Positions 1 to 8,632 of a DNA stretch of 64,000 nt are shown here, piece by piece (the first letter of the stretch is position 1; every line of letters starts with the position of its first letter). Position numbers and translations under genes: made by a program. The stretch is from JAAFHB01 sp963675995 (GTDB taxonomy: Bacteria > Bacteroidota > Bacteroidia > Bacteroidales > Prolixibacteraceae): assembly GCA_963675995.2 (NCBI GenBank), contig CAXXIY010000001.1, positions 620,001-684,000 on the forward strand. The letters are read 5' to 3'. A model generated the notes under the pieces. It was given only the letters and a program-made list of their open reading frames with translations, did not search any database and was not told the DNA's origin.

Positions 1-1660
1 ATATGGTGCCTCGCTAGGTGGAACACTCTTACTATACCCCTTAAGGTCAAGATATAACAGCGAATTGGTTAGCATGGAAAATTCCGTTGGGAGTTTTGGA
101 TATTTTAAAACTGGGTTAAGTTACTCAAAAGGGACCCCGCAAAATGATTTGCTGATCTCCTTATCCCGTATTCAATCAGAAGGTTATCGTGAAAACAGTA
201 ATTATAGCCGGAACTCCTTTTTTATGAATCATCATCACCGTTTTAGCACAAACTTTACCGGGAACCTCGTTGTTTCGGGGTCTGAAATCAAGTCGCAAAT
301 CCCAAGTTCAGTAGATTCAGTCACCTACGCAGATCATCCTGAGCAGTCAGCAGCTAACTGGTTAAAAACAAAGGGTTACGAACATCCCAACCGGATCTTC
401 GCAGGTTATAATCTTCAATACGGTACTGCCGAAAACTGGAATTATTCAATCTCCACATTCTTTAATTCACGAAAGACAGAGGAGAACCGTCCTTTTAACT
501 ATTTGAATGAGAATGATTTTTCGTATGGTGCACGTTTTTTGGTTCAGCATGATTTTGGCAGTGCAACGACTCCCTGCCGACTCAATGCCGGAACTAATCT
601 TTATTTTGAAAAGATCCGCAGTTCGCTCTTTGAAAACATCGGGGGAAACGGAGAAAAGGGGATTCTACAGCAGGATGGGAAGGAAGCTCTGTTTCAGACC
701 GATTTTTTCGGACAGATGGAGGTGAAATTGAATCAATTTGCCATTACAGGTGGGATCAATTTGAACCGCTCAGGATTTCGCAATAATGACCTTTTTACTT
801 CCGACACCCTGATGCAGTCGGGTAATTACCATTTTACACCCATTTTGGCTCCGCGTCTTGCAATAACATGGCACCCTCTGACTGATGTATATTTTTATGG
901 TTCAATCAATAAGGGATTTTCAATACCCTCGCTCTCTGAGACACTTAGTCCGCTGGGATTAATTAATCGTGAGATTAAACCTGAAAAAGCGTGGAGTTAT
1001 GAAGGAGGAGTCAGGGCAAATCTGTTTAACCACGCCACATTTATCGATCTCGCCGGTTATTATATGCGGGTGACTGATCTGATTGTTCCTAAAAGGGTTG
1101 CTGAGGATATTTACGTCGGAATGAATGCCGGTTCATCACGTCATAAAGGATTGGAACTTGCACTGGAACAAAGGATTATTGGCAGTAAAGAGGAGTCATC
1201 CACGTGCCCGGTTACATTAAAGGCAAACCTGGCGTACGCTGTCAGCAAGTTTAATTTTCTGAATTTCACGCAGGATCATATCGACTTTTCGGGTAAGAGA
1301 CTTCCCGGAATGCCTGATCAACTCTTCTCCGGAACCCTTGATTTAAAGGTGGCCAACGGTTTTTATACCCGGTTTGAGATGAACTGCTCAGGAGAAATTC
1401 CATTAAACGATTTTAACAACAGGTATTCCAGAGGTTGGATGGTGATGAACCTCAAAGCCGGCTATATCTTTAAACTGTTTAAGAATCTTAGGATCGATAC
1501 AGCCATCAAAATAAATAACCTGGCCGACGAAAAATATGCTTCTATGGTCGTTGTGAATGCACCCGGAACTGCATCAAGGGCACCACGATACTTCTATCCA
1601 GGATTACCACGTTGGTTCATTGGTACAGCGTATATTTCTTACCACAATTTTAGGAAATAG
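1..1660 (+). CDS. TonB-dependent receptor, C-terminal part (5' end outside window)
   Basis: The frame is open from the left edge, so this is the 3' part of a longer gene. The first residues visible (YGASLGGTLLL) look like the end of a receptor plug domain. About 530 residues of outer-membrane beta-barrel follow, with alternating aromatic/polar strands, a receptor-like segment GSINKGFSIPSLSETL and an aromatic C-terminus (WFIGTAYISYHNF). The family imports iron chelates, cofactors or sugars through the outer membrane using TonB energy. The substrate cannot be read from this part. The gene 90 bp downstream on the same strand encodes a periplasmic haem/PQQ dehydrogenase and could be co-transcribed. 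The TTG at 65 is only an internal codon, not a real start. Confidence 0.88.
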   Translation, partial: YGASLGGTLLLYPLRSRYNSELVSMENSVGSFGYFKTGLSYSKGTPQNDLLISLSRIQSEGYRENSNYSRNSFFMNHHHRFSTNFTGNLVVSGSEIKSQIPSSVDSVTYADHPEQSAANWLKTKGYEHPNRIFAGYNLQYGTAENWNYSISTFFNSRKTEENRPFNYLNENDFSYGARFLVQHDFGSATTPCRLNAGTNLYFEKIRSSLFENIGGNGEKGILQQDGKEALFQTDFFGQMEVKLNQFAITGGINLNRSGFRNNDLFTSDTLMQSGNYHFTPILAPRLAITWHPLTDVYFYGSINKGFSIPSLSETLSPLGLINREIKPEKAWSYEGGVRANLFNHATFIDLAGYYMRVTDLIVPKRVAEDIYVGMNAGSSRHKGLELALEQRIIGSKEESSTCPVTLKANLAYAVSKFNFLNFTQDHIDFSGKRLPGMPDQLFSGTLDLKVANGFYTRFEMNCSGEIPLNDFNNRYSRGWMVMNLKAGYIFKLFKNLRIDTAIKINNLADEKYASMVVVNAPGTASRAPRYFYPGLPRWFIGTAYISYHNFRK

Positions 1661-1750
1661 CTAAAATCGGCAACCGGGTAAACCAAATCTATCCCAGAAA
1701 TGTTAAGTGATTGTTTGATCGTTTATTCTCTTTAAATTAATACTTCAGTT

Positions 1751-3172
1751 ATGAAATATATTTTAGTCATTTCGATCCTTGGTTTTCTGTTTTCGACTAC
1801 AGGAAAGGGTTATGCCGAACCTGATGACCAATCAAAGGTTTCAATACTCCAGGATTCTGCAATGATTCATGCACAACGAAGTTATAACAACATTTGTGCT
1901 AGTTGTCATCGGGAGGATATGAGCTGGTTTGCAAAACGAAAATGGAAGTACGGCGGCACTCAGAACGATATTTACACGAGTGCTAAGACTGGCTATCCCG
2001 ATTTTGGAATGCCCTCGTTTAAAAATACCTTCTCAGATAAGGAATTACGGGATATAGCCAAACTGATCCATACTAAACTTGAATTGAACATTGGGGAAAA
2101 CGGAATCAAAGATCTGGATACAAAAAGAATTTCTACTGAAAAACTCAATCTGCGTCTCGATACATTAATCACAGGATTGGATGTTCCCTGGGGAATGGTG
2201 TTTTTACCAGATAAAGATATGCTGATCACAGAGCGGGAAGGAAAGATGATCCGTTTTAGAAACGGTAAAAAAATTGCAGAGATAAAAGGCCTTCCTGAAA
2301 TTATATCTGTCGGACAGGGGGGATTACTTGATATCAGATTACACCCCGATTATAAAAAGAATGGGTGGATCTACTTCGCCTACACTTCTTCCTCCAATAA
2401 GAACCAGCTATGGAGCCCTGCACTAATGCGTGCCAGAATAGAAAATAATACTCTGATTGATAAGCAATTACTATTTAAGGCAATGCCCGAATACAAAGCA
2501 GCTTTCAACGTTGGGTGCAGAATTACTTTTGACAGGAAAGGTCACCTCTTTTTGAGCGTGGGCGATCGTGGTATTGTAGAAAATGTCCAGAATTTATCCA
2601 ATGATTGCGGAAAGATCCACCGTTTCAACGATGATGGAACTATCCCTGCAGATAACCCTTTTATTCATCAGGTTGGTGCCAACAAAAGCATCTGGAGTTA
2701 CGGGCACCGGAATCCGCAGGGTCTCTTTTATAACACTGAAACAGGTATATTTTGGGAAAGTGAGCATGGCCCCAAGGGTGGTGATGAATTAAACATTATC
2801 CAACCCGGGAAAAACTATGGTTGGCCGGTAATCACATTTGGAATCAATTATGATGGAACAATAATTACCAGGGATACGGCAAAAGTTGGAATGGAACAGC
2901 CAATTACCTACTGGGTTCCGTCGATTGCACCGTGCGGTATGACCTTTATCAAAGGTGGAAAATACAAAGGGTGGGAAGGGAATGTCCTCGTCGGATCTTT
3001 AAGATTCAAATATCTGGTTCGTTGCGAAATTAATGGGAATAAGGTTGTTCATAAGGAGATCTTACTCCCGAATATCGGAAGGTTGCGTAATGTGGAGTTG
3101 GGACCCGATGGATTTATTTACATTGCAGTTGAATCACCCGGAATAATTTTCAGGTTGGTTCCGGTACTTTGA
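1751..3172 (+). CDS. Cytochrome c / PQQ-dependent aldose (glucose/sorbosone-type) dehydrogenase
   Basis: 473 residues with an N-terminal signal peptide (about 1-22). First comes a short cytochrome c domain with haem motif CASCH near residue 50 and a likely axial Met in GMPSF near residue 85. A six-bladed beta-propeller of the glucose/sorbosone dehydrogenase family starts near residue 140: LDVPWGMVFLPD, then SYGHRNPQGL, SEHGPKGGDELN and YGWPVITFG, which are hallmark PQQ/calcium-site segments. Family members oxidise aldoses in the periplasm. The fused haem domain would pass electrons on to the respiratory chain. It lies just downstream of a TonB receptor and ends facing cysS, with a hairpin between. 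Function is assigned from family motifs; the sugar is unknown. Confidence 0.85.
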   Translation: MKYILVISILGFLFSTTGKGYAEPDDQSKVSILQDSAMIHAQRSYNNICASCHREDMSWFAKRKWKYGGTQNDIYTSAKTGYPDFGMPSFKNTFSDKELRDIAKLIHTKLELNIGENGIKDLDTKRISTEKLNLRLDTLITGLDVPWGMVFLPDKDMLITEREGKMIRFRNGKKIAEIKGLPEIISVGQGGLLDIRLHPDYKKNGWIYFAYTSSSNKNQLWSPALMRARIENNTLIDKQLLFKAMPEYKAAFNVGCRITFDRKGHLFLSVGDRGIVENVQNLSNDCGKIHRFNDDGTIPADNPFIHQVGANKSIWSYGHRNPQGLFYNTETGIFWESEHGPKGGDELNIIQPGKNYGWPVITFGINYDGTIITRDTAKVGMEQPITYWVPSIAPCGMTFIKGGKYKGWEGNVLVGSLRFKYLVRCEINGNKVVHKEILLPNIGRLRNVELGPDGFIYIAVESPGIIFRLVPVL

Positions 3173-3180
3173 AAAATAGA

Positions 3181-3223
3181 GTGAGCGGGTAATTTGTTCA
3201 GTAAATAACAAGTCACCGCTCAC
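3181..3223. terminator. Hairpin between convergent dehydrogenase gene and cysS
   Basis: Arms GTGAGCGG (3181-3188) and CCGCTCAC (3216-3223) are perfect complements around a 27-nt AT-rich loop, between two convergent genes. It may end transcription from both sides, but there is no clear T tract and the loop is long. Confidence 0.4.
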
Positions 3224-3232
3224 TAACAAGTA

Positions 3233-4708
3233 TTATTTCTTCAACTCCCAGGTAAACCCCTCTTTGGTGTCCTTCACCTCAATACCCAGTTCTGTAAGAC
3301 TGTTCCGTATTTTATCGGATGTGGCCCAATCCTTGTTCTTCTTCGCCTCAACACGGAGGTTGAGTAACAGATCAACCACATTTTTTAAGACCTCTTCATT
3401 GGCCGATCCACCCGAAACTGCTTCACTTTTAAATCCAAGGATGTCAATTACAAAATCGTTGTAGAGCTTTTTTAATAGCTCAAGGTCGGCGCTGTTTACC
3501 GTTGCTTTGCCATCATTGACAGAATTGATCATTTTAACCCCGTCGAAAAGATGTGCAATCAAAACGGGTGTATTCAGATCGTCGTTAATCGCAGCATAGC
3601 ACTTCTCCTTTAAACCTGAAACATCTAAAGTTGAACTTTCTGACGATTGAATTTCGTCAAGCAATGAAACCGCTTTAAGTAACCGTTCCAGCCCTTTCTC
3701 TGCAGCCTGAAGCGCCTCATTTGAAAAGTCAAGGGGACTCCGGTAGTGAGCCTGAAGGATGAAAAAACGGATGGTTATTGGTGAATAGGCTTTTTCGAGT
3801 AAAGGATGACTTCCCGAAAAAAGTTCGTCGAGCGTAATAAAGTTTCCCAACGATTTGCCCATTTTCTGCCCGTTGATGGTTATCAGGTTGTTATGCATCC
3901 AGTATCGCACCGGATCATGTCCAAAGCAAGCCATACCTTGTGCTATTTCTGCCTCGTGGTGAGGGAAAAGCAGATCAAGTCCGCCTCCATGAATATCAAA
4001 CGTTTCGCCAAGATATTTTGTGCTCATCGCTGTACATTCGGTATGCCAGCCAGGAAATCCTTCGCTCCAGGGTGATGGCCACCTCATTATGTGTTCAGGT
4101 AATGCACTTTTCCAAACTGCAAAGTCAAGGCTCGATCTTTTCTCTGACTGAGCATCAAGATCGCGCGTATTGGAATAGAGATCCTCAATTTTCCGCCCCG
4201 ACAACTTTCCATAAGCATGAACTGAGGCAAACTTTTCAACATCAAAATATACTGAGCCGTTTACTTCATATGCAAAACCCGAAGCGATCATTTTCTCCAC
4301 CGCCGCAATCTGTTCGATGATATGTCCCGATGCAGTTGGTTCAATACTCGGAGGCAACACATTCAATTGTGCCATATTCCATCGGTAGCTATTGGTATAG
4401 CGTTGAACAATCTCCATTGGCTCGAGCTCCTCCACTTTCGCCTTACGGGCAATCTTATCCTCCCCTTCATCGGCATCATTCACAAGATGTCCAACATCGG
4501 TTATATTGCGGATATAGCGTACTTTATAACCCAAATGGTTAAGATAGCGGAAGAGTAGATCAAAGGTAATTGCAGGCCTTGAGTGACCCAGATGAGCTTC
4601 TCCATAAACAGTCGGACCACAAACATACATCCCGACATGTCCGGGATTTAAGGGTTTGAAGATCTCCTTCTTCCGACTAAGTGTATTGTAAATGATAAAA
4701 TCGCTCAT
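3233..4708 (-). CDS. cysS: Cysteinyl-tRNA synthetase
   Basis: 491 residues, full length for the bacterial enzyme. It charges tRNA-Cys in the cytoplasm using cysteine and ATP. The class I signatures are clear: zinc-ligand Cys30 in MYVCGPTVYG, the HIGH-type motif HLGH at 39-42, the WHTECTAMS segment carrying another zinc cysteine, GGGLDLLFPHHE, and the KMSKS-type loop KMGKS. The C-terminal helical anticodon-binding part is present through the final KDTKEGFTWELKK. It is transcribed divergently from the cyclophilin gene, with about 60 bp between the starts. Confidence 0.97.
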   Translation of the reverse strand: MSDFIIYNTLSRKKEIFKPLNPGHVGMYVCGPTVYGEAHLGHSRPAITFDLLFRYLNHLGYKVRYIRNITDVGHLVNDADEGEDKIARKAKVEELEPMEIVQRYTNSYRWNMAQLNVLPPSIEPTASGHIIEQIAAVEKMIASGFAYEVNGSVYFDVEKFASVHAYGKLSGRKIEDLYSNTRDLDAQSEKRSSLDFAVWKSALPEHIMRWPSPWSEGFPGWHTECTAMSTKYLGETFDIHGGGLDLLFPHHEAEIAQGMACFGHDPVRYWMHNNLITINGQKMGKSLGNFITLDELFSGSHPLLEKAYSPITIRFFILQAHYRSPLDFSNEALQAAEKGLERLLKAVSLLDEIQSSESSTLDVSGLKEKCYAAINDDLNTPVLIAHLFDGVKMINSVNDGKATVNSADLELLKKLYNDFVIDILGFKSEAVSGGSANEEVLKNVVDLLLNLRVEAKKNKDWATSDKIRNSLTELGIEVKDTKEGFTWELKK

Positions 4709-4771
4709 CCTTTTGTTATTTTCAAACTGACGACAAAATTAAAAAATTATCTTTGGCAAAAAGAATAAAAG

Positions 4772-5599
4772 ATGATGATGAAATTTTTAAAGGGAGGTCT
4801 TATACTGGCTTCCATCCTGTTAGTCTCCTGCGGAAATGCGCAGGATAACGGAGATAAACGTCCGATTGTGTTGATAAAAACCGATTTTGGAGATATGAAG
4901 GTGGTTCTCTATAATGAGACTCCAAAACATCGCGACAATTTCCTCAAACTTGCAAAAGAGGGTTTTTTCGATGGAACACTTTTTCATCGGGTGATCAAGG
5001 ATTTTATGATTCAGGGGGGTGATCCGGATACAAAAAATGCCCAACCAGACCAGAAACTGGGTAATGGCGGTCCCGGGTATGTTATTGACAATGAAATAAA
5101 CCCTAAACTACTTCACCGAAAAGGGGCATTAGCGGCCGCCCGACAAGGTGACCAAACCAATCCGGAGAAAAAATCTTCCGGCTCTCAATTTTATATTGTT
5201 CAGGGAGTGGTGTTCCCGTCCGATAATCTTCAGGCGCTTGAAGAGGAAGGAACTCAGCGTCAGGCAGACAGTAATATGCGCCAGTTGGTCAGAGAGTATG
5301 AAGATTCAATAAAAATCTATCGGCAAACCGAAAATAAGGGTGCATTCGACAAAATGATTGCCAGGCTTCAAACCGAAGCCATGGATAAGGCAAAACTAAC
5401 CCCCTTTAAACTGACGGAGGAGCAAAAACAGGTTTATACTACTGTTGGCGGAACTCCCCATCTTGATGGAGCTTATACTGTGTTTGGTGAGGTTATTGAA
5501 GGTCTTTCGGTGATCGATTCAATTGCCTCCCAACCCACAGGTCCCAAAGATCGCCCTGTAAAGGATATAAAAATGGAAATAAAAGTAATTAAAGAATAA
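4772..5599 (+). CDS. Cyclophilin-type peptidyl-prolyl isomerase, lipoprotein
   Basis: 275 residues. The start has three consecutive ATG codons, so the exact Met is open. A lipoprotein signal peptide ends in the lipobox LVSC near residue 20. The cyclophilin fold follows: LIKTDFGDMKVVLYN, FHRVIKDFMIQGGDP and GSQFYIVQG carry the usual active-site Arg, Phe and Gln positions. Between the SQFYIVQG strand and the last strands there is a charged, helical insertion of roughly 70 residues. It should catalyse proline isomerisation of envelope proteins, anchored to a membrane. A Bacteroidota -7 motif TATCTTTG lies at 4748-4755. Confidence 0.92.
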   Translation: MMMKFLKGGLILASILLVSCGNAQDNGDKRPIVLIKTDFGDMKVVLYNETPKHRDNFLKLAKEGFFDGTLFHRVIKDFMIQGGDPDTKNAQPDQKLGNGGPGYVIDNEINPKLLHRKGALAAARQGDQTNPEKKSSGSQFYIVQGVVFPSDNLQALEEEGTQRQADSNMRQLVREYEDSIKIYRQTENKGAFDKMIARLQTEAMDKAKLTPFKLTEEQKQVYTTVGGTPHLDGAYTVFGEVIEGLSVIDSIASQPTGPKDRPVKDIKMEIKVIKE

Positions 5600-5624
5600 T
5601 TTGATTTCCTGTTATATAACTTAA

Positions 5625-5644
5625 AATTAGAAAATTTTCTAATT
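5625..5644. terminator. Perfect 20-bp AT palindrome between convergent genes
   Basis: AATTAGAAAATTTTCTAATT is a perfect palindrome between the convergent cyclophilin gene and ispD. It could act as a weak bidirectional terminator. The low GC content and lack of a loop make this tentative. Confidence 0.3.
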
Positions 5645-5680
5645 ACCAAAACGAATCAGAAATCAGTAATTCGTTAAAGT

Positions 5681-6358
5681 TTAATATTTCTGTCGGTTTT
5701 TCATAAATAGCGCTGCAATCTGAAGATCTTCAGGAAAGGTAATCTTGATATTCTCGCGATTCCCCATCACGAGGTGAACGGTTGTTCCGGTATGCTCCAC
5801 AACCGAAGCATCATCTGTAAATTCCGGGATCCAGGTCTGAAGATATCCTTTTTTGATAATTTCGATTTTAAAAACCTGGGGCGTCTGAACCATAAAATAG
5901 TGTGAACGGTTGACCGGAACTGATGCAATCAGACTCCCTTTGCGTACCGATTCATTGGCAGGGAGAACAGGAATCGCCGTCCCTGTATCTGCAGCACCAT
6001 CAAAACAACGTGTCAGCGTTTCGTGGCTAACCAGGGGTCTTACACCATCGTGAACAGCCACCAGCCCGCATTCGGAAACCTGCGAAAGCCCGTTTTTAAC
6101 CGATTCGAAACGGGTATTGCCACCAGCCACGATTTGATGCGGAATCATAAAACTGTGCTCATTGCAGAGCCCTTTCCAACTCTCAATCTCATCCTTTGGA
6201 ATTACAACAATCAGTTGCATCGAGGGATCAAAATCATAAAAATTCCGGATGGTATGCATTAAAACAGGGACACCTTCGATGTGAAGAAACTGTTTTGGGA
6301 TCTCCGCCCCCATGCGAGACCCATTTCCCCCCGCCACGATAATGCAACATCTATTCAT
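5681..6358 (-). CDS. ispD: 2-C-methyl-D-erythritol 4-phosphate cytidylyltransferase
   Basis: 225 residues, normal length for IspD. It joins CTP and MEP to give CDP-methylerythritol in the non-mevalonate isoprenoid pathway. The N-terminal nucleotide-binding signature IIVAGGNGSRMG with PKQF (residues about 6-24) is intact. VAVHDGVRPLV carries the conserved substrate-site Arg/Asp region, and TDDASVVEHTG matches the C-terminal IspD block. It is a single gene, convergent with the cyclophilin gene. No other MEP-pathway genes are seen nearby. Confidence 0.95.
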   Translation of the reverse strand: MNRCCIIVAGGNGSRMGAEIPKQFLHIEGVPVLMHTIRNFYDFDPSMQLIVVIPKDEIESWKGLCNEHSFMIPHQIVAGGNTRFESVKNGLSQVSECGLVAVHDGVRPLVSHETLTRCFDGAADTGTAIPVLPANESVRKGSLIASVPVNRSHYFMVQTPQVFKIEIIKKGYLQTWIPEFTDDASVVEHTGTTVHLVMGNRENIKITFPEDLQIAALFMKNRQKY

Positions 6359-6508
6359 TTGATATCTTTTTTACAAAAATAGGGAACCATTTGAAACATT
6401 GTAGAACAATTTCAGGTAATTTTGAAACATGAGGAGGTCGTTCCAACTGCAGGAATTGCCGTTGAGATACTTCCAGGGTCCGATTATTAAAGAACAAACG
6501 ATTTAAAT

Positions 6509-7186
6509 ATGAAGGAGATACTCAATTACCTGAAAGATCTGGAAGCCAATAATACAAGAGAATGGTTTGACCGGAACAGAGCGCGATATGATGAAACGCG
6601 TATGAAATTTCTTCATGTGGCAGAATATTTGATTCATGAAATCCGGAAATTTGATGATGAGATACCACTGCTGAACCCTAAGGATTGCGTCTTCAGAATT
6701 TTCCGCGATGTTCGTTTCTCAAACGACAAAAGACCTTTCAAATCAAATTACGGTTGTTTCATTGCCCGGGGAGGGAAAAAGTCCGGGTTTGCCGGATATT
6801 ATCTTCATATACAGCCAGGTGAGTGTTTCCTCTCCGGAGGAATATATATGCCTCCGCCAGAGCACCTTCAGGCCATACGCCAGGAAATCTACTATCATCC
6901 ACAGGATTATATCCGGCTAATTGAGGATAAAGAGTTTAAAACAACTTTTACCTCCCAGTACTTTGATAAACTGAAAACAGCTCCCAAAGGTTATCCCAAG
7001 GACTGGGAATACATTGATCTGATTAAAAACCGAAGCTATGCATTGGGTCACAGCGTTGAGGAGGAAGAGTTGTTTGCCCCCGATTTTTTAATGAAAGCGA
7101 TCGGGGTTTTCAGGATCATCCACCCCTATAACAAATATTTGAACAGGGCTGTGGATGAGAATATAAGTGGATCCGATAATCATTGA
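6509..7186 (+). CDS. DUF2461 family protein
   Basis: 225 residues matching the DUF2461 (TIGR02453) pattern: NNTREWFDRNRARYDETR near the N-terminus, FRIFRDVRFSNDKRPFKSNYG in the middle (conserved Arg/Asp/Lys cluster), and a glycine-rich GYYLHIQPGECFLSGGIY strand block. The family is widespread in bacteria and has no established biochemical role. The protein is probably cytoplasmic, since no signal peptide is seen. It is a single-gene unit about 70 bp upstream of the cysteate-synthase-like gene, which has its own promoter. Confidence 0.85.
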   Translation: MKEILNYLKDLEANNTREWFDRNRARYDETRMKFLHVAEYLIHEIRKFDDEIPLLNPKDCVFRIFRDVRFSNDKRPFKSNYGCFIARGGKKSGFAGYYLHIQPGECFLSGGIYMPPPEHLQAIRQEIYYHPQDYIRLIEDKEFKTTFTSQYFDKLKTAPKGYPKDWEYIDLIKNRSYALGHSVEEEELFAPDFLMKAIGVFRIIHPYNKYLNRAVDENISGSDNH

Positions 7187-7203
7187 ACTAATGATTAAAA
7201 TAC

Positions 7204-7235
7204 TTTGGCAGTCCCTTTCAAAAAAGCTATTTTTG
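7204..7235 (+). promoter_or_regulatory. Bacteroidota-type promoter of the cysteate-synthase-like gene
   Basis: -33 box TTTG (7204-7207), a 20-nt spacer, and -7 box TATTTTTG (7228-7235), matching TTTG-N19/20-TAnnTTTG. The start codon lies 20 bp downstream, so the gene appears to have its own promoter. Confidence 0.6.
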
Positions 7236-7254
7236 AAGAATCAAAATAATCAAT

Positions 7255-8547
7255 ATGACAGGTTTTATCAAGACAAAATACCACCTCGAGTCACTGTGCT
7301 GCGGAGCAACGTTTGAAGACAAAAACTGGGAATTAAATTGTCCTAATACACATAAGCCAGGTTTACTAAGGGCAATTTACGACAACAAACAATTGATTGT
7401 AGATGAGACATTACCGGGGTTATACAAATTTTCCTCCTGGCTCCCGGTTGCAAAAACGCTGAAAGGATCTGGTGCGCCTGTTACCTACAAAAGCAAAGGA
7501 TTAGCCAATGCACTGGGATTGCAGAACCTCTACATCACCTTTAACGGCTATTGGCCTGAAAAGGGTGCAATGATGGAGACAGGAACCTTCAAGGAGTGTG
7601 AAGCATTTTCGGTATGCGCCCGTTCCAACTCAAATGTCAATGGCATAATGGTGGTGGCATCTGCCGGAAACACAGCCCGGGCATTTGCAAAAGTGTGTTC
7701 CGAAAATAGAATCCCCGTTTTGATCTGTATACCTGAAGATAATTTAAACGCCTTATGGTTTGCACAGGAGATTGATCCTTGTGTGAAGGTTATTGCTGCT
7801 CAGTCGGGGGGTGATTATTTTGATGCGATCCATTTGTCAAATCTGGTAGCCAGCAATATCGAAGGATTTTATCCTGAAGGGGGAGCAAAAAATGTGGCCC
7901 GGCGCGACGGAATGGGGACCACTGTTTTATCGGCTGTTACCACAATAGGTAAGATTCCGGACCTATATTTTCAGGCTATCGGAAGCGGCACAGGAGCTAT
8001 TGCCGCGTGGGAAGCCAATCTCCGGCTGCTCGAAGACGGACGATATGGTTCTACAAAAATGAAATTGATGCTCTCCCAAAATGCACCGTTTCTCCCAATC
8101 AAGGAGGCTTGGGATGCCGATTCGCCTGAAATGCTGCCTATCGACGACCAGGAGGCCAGGAGACAAGTGGAGGAGATCAATGCAAAAGTTTTATCCAACA
8201 GGAAACCACCCTACGGAATTACCGGAGGATTGTACGACGCTATGAAAGATGCCGGTGGTGAGGTTCTTGCAGTTACCAATCAGGAAGCCTCTGATGCAGC
8301 GCTTTTGTTTGATCAAACTGAGGGAAATGATCTTGAGCCAGCTGCATCTGTTGCTGTTGCATCGTTAATAATGGAGGTTCGTAAAGGTAACATTAATGCG
8401 ACGAACACAATTATGCTGAATATTACTGGTGGAGGGATTGAAAAATTCAGACGCGAAAACAAAATAAACTATTTAAAACCCTCGCTTGTTTTTCCACTTG
8501 ATCCGGATTCAAAATCAGTGGTTGAAAAAGTTAAAATGCTTTTTTAA
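7255..8547 (+). CDS. Cysteate synthase-like PLP enzyme (threonine synthase paralogue)
   Basis: 430 residues of fold type II PLP enzyme. The predicted Schiff-base lysine is Lys113 in TGTFKECE, and ASAGNT near residue 140 is a phosphate-binding loop. The N-terminal half (LPGLYKFSSWLPV, then GLANALGLQNLYITFNGYWPE) resembles cysteate synthase (TIGR03844) more than ordinary threonine synthase, as I recall the archaeal sequences. Cysteate synthase makes L-cysteate from O-phosphoserine and sulfite. In archaea it feeds coenzyme M; in some Bacteroidota it provides the head group of capnine-type sulfonolipids. Threonine synthase remains the main alternative. No partner lipid genes are seen nearby. Confidence 0.72.
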   Translation: MTGFIKTKYHLESLCCGATFEDKNWELNCPNTHKPGLLRAIYDNKQLIVDETLPGLYKFSSWLPVAKTLKGSGAPVTYKSKGLANALGLQNLYITFNGYWPEKGAMMETGTFKECEAFSVCARSNSNVNGIMVVASAGNTARAFAKVCSENRIPVLICIPEDNLNALWFAQEIDPCVKVIAAQSGGDYFDAIHLSNLVASNIEGFYPEGGAKNVARRDGMGTTVLSAVTTIGKIPDLYFQAIGSGTGAIAAWEANLRLLEDGRYGSTKMKLMLSQNAPFLPIKEAWDADSPEMLPIDDQEARRQVEEINAKVLSNRKPPYGITGGLYDAMKDAGGEVLAVTNQEASDAALLFDQTEGNDLEPAASVAVASLIMEVRKGNINATNTIMLNITGGGIEKFRRENKINYLKPSLVFPLDPDSKSVVEKVKMLF

Positions 8548-8632
8548 AGGATTGTAATTTTTTGGAATAGCTCCAGTACAACAAGACAACTATCTGTGTT
8601 GTCCTAAATAAAAAGTAAGATCATTTTTGATT

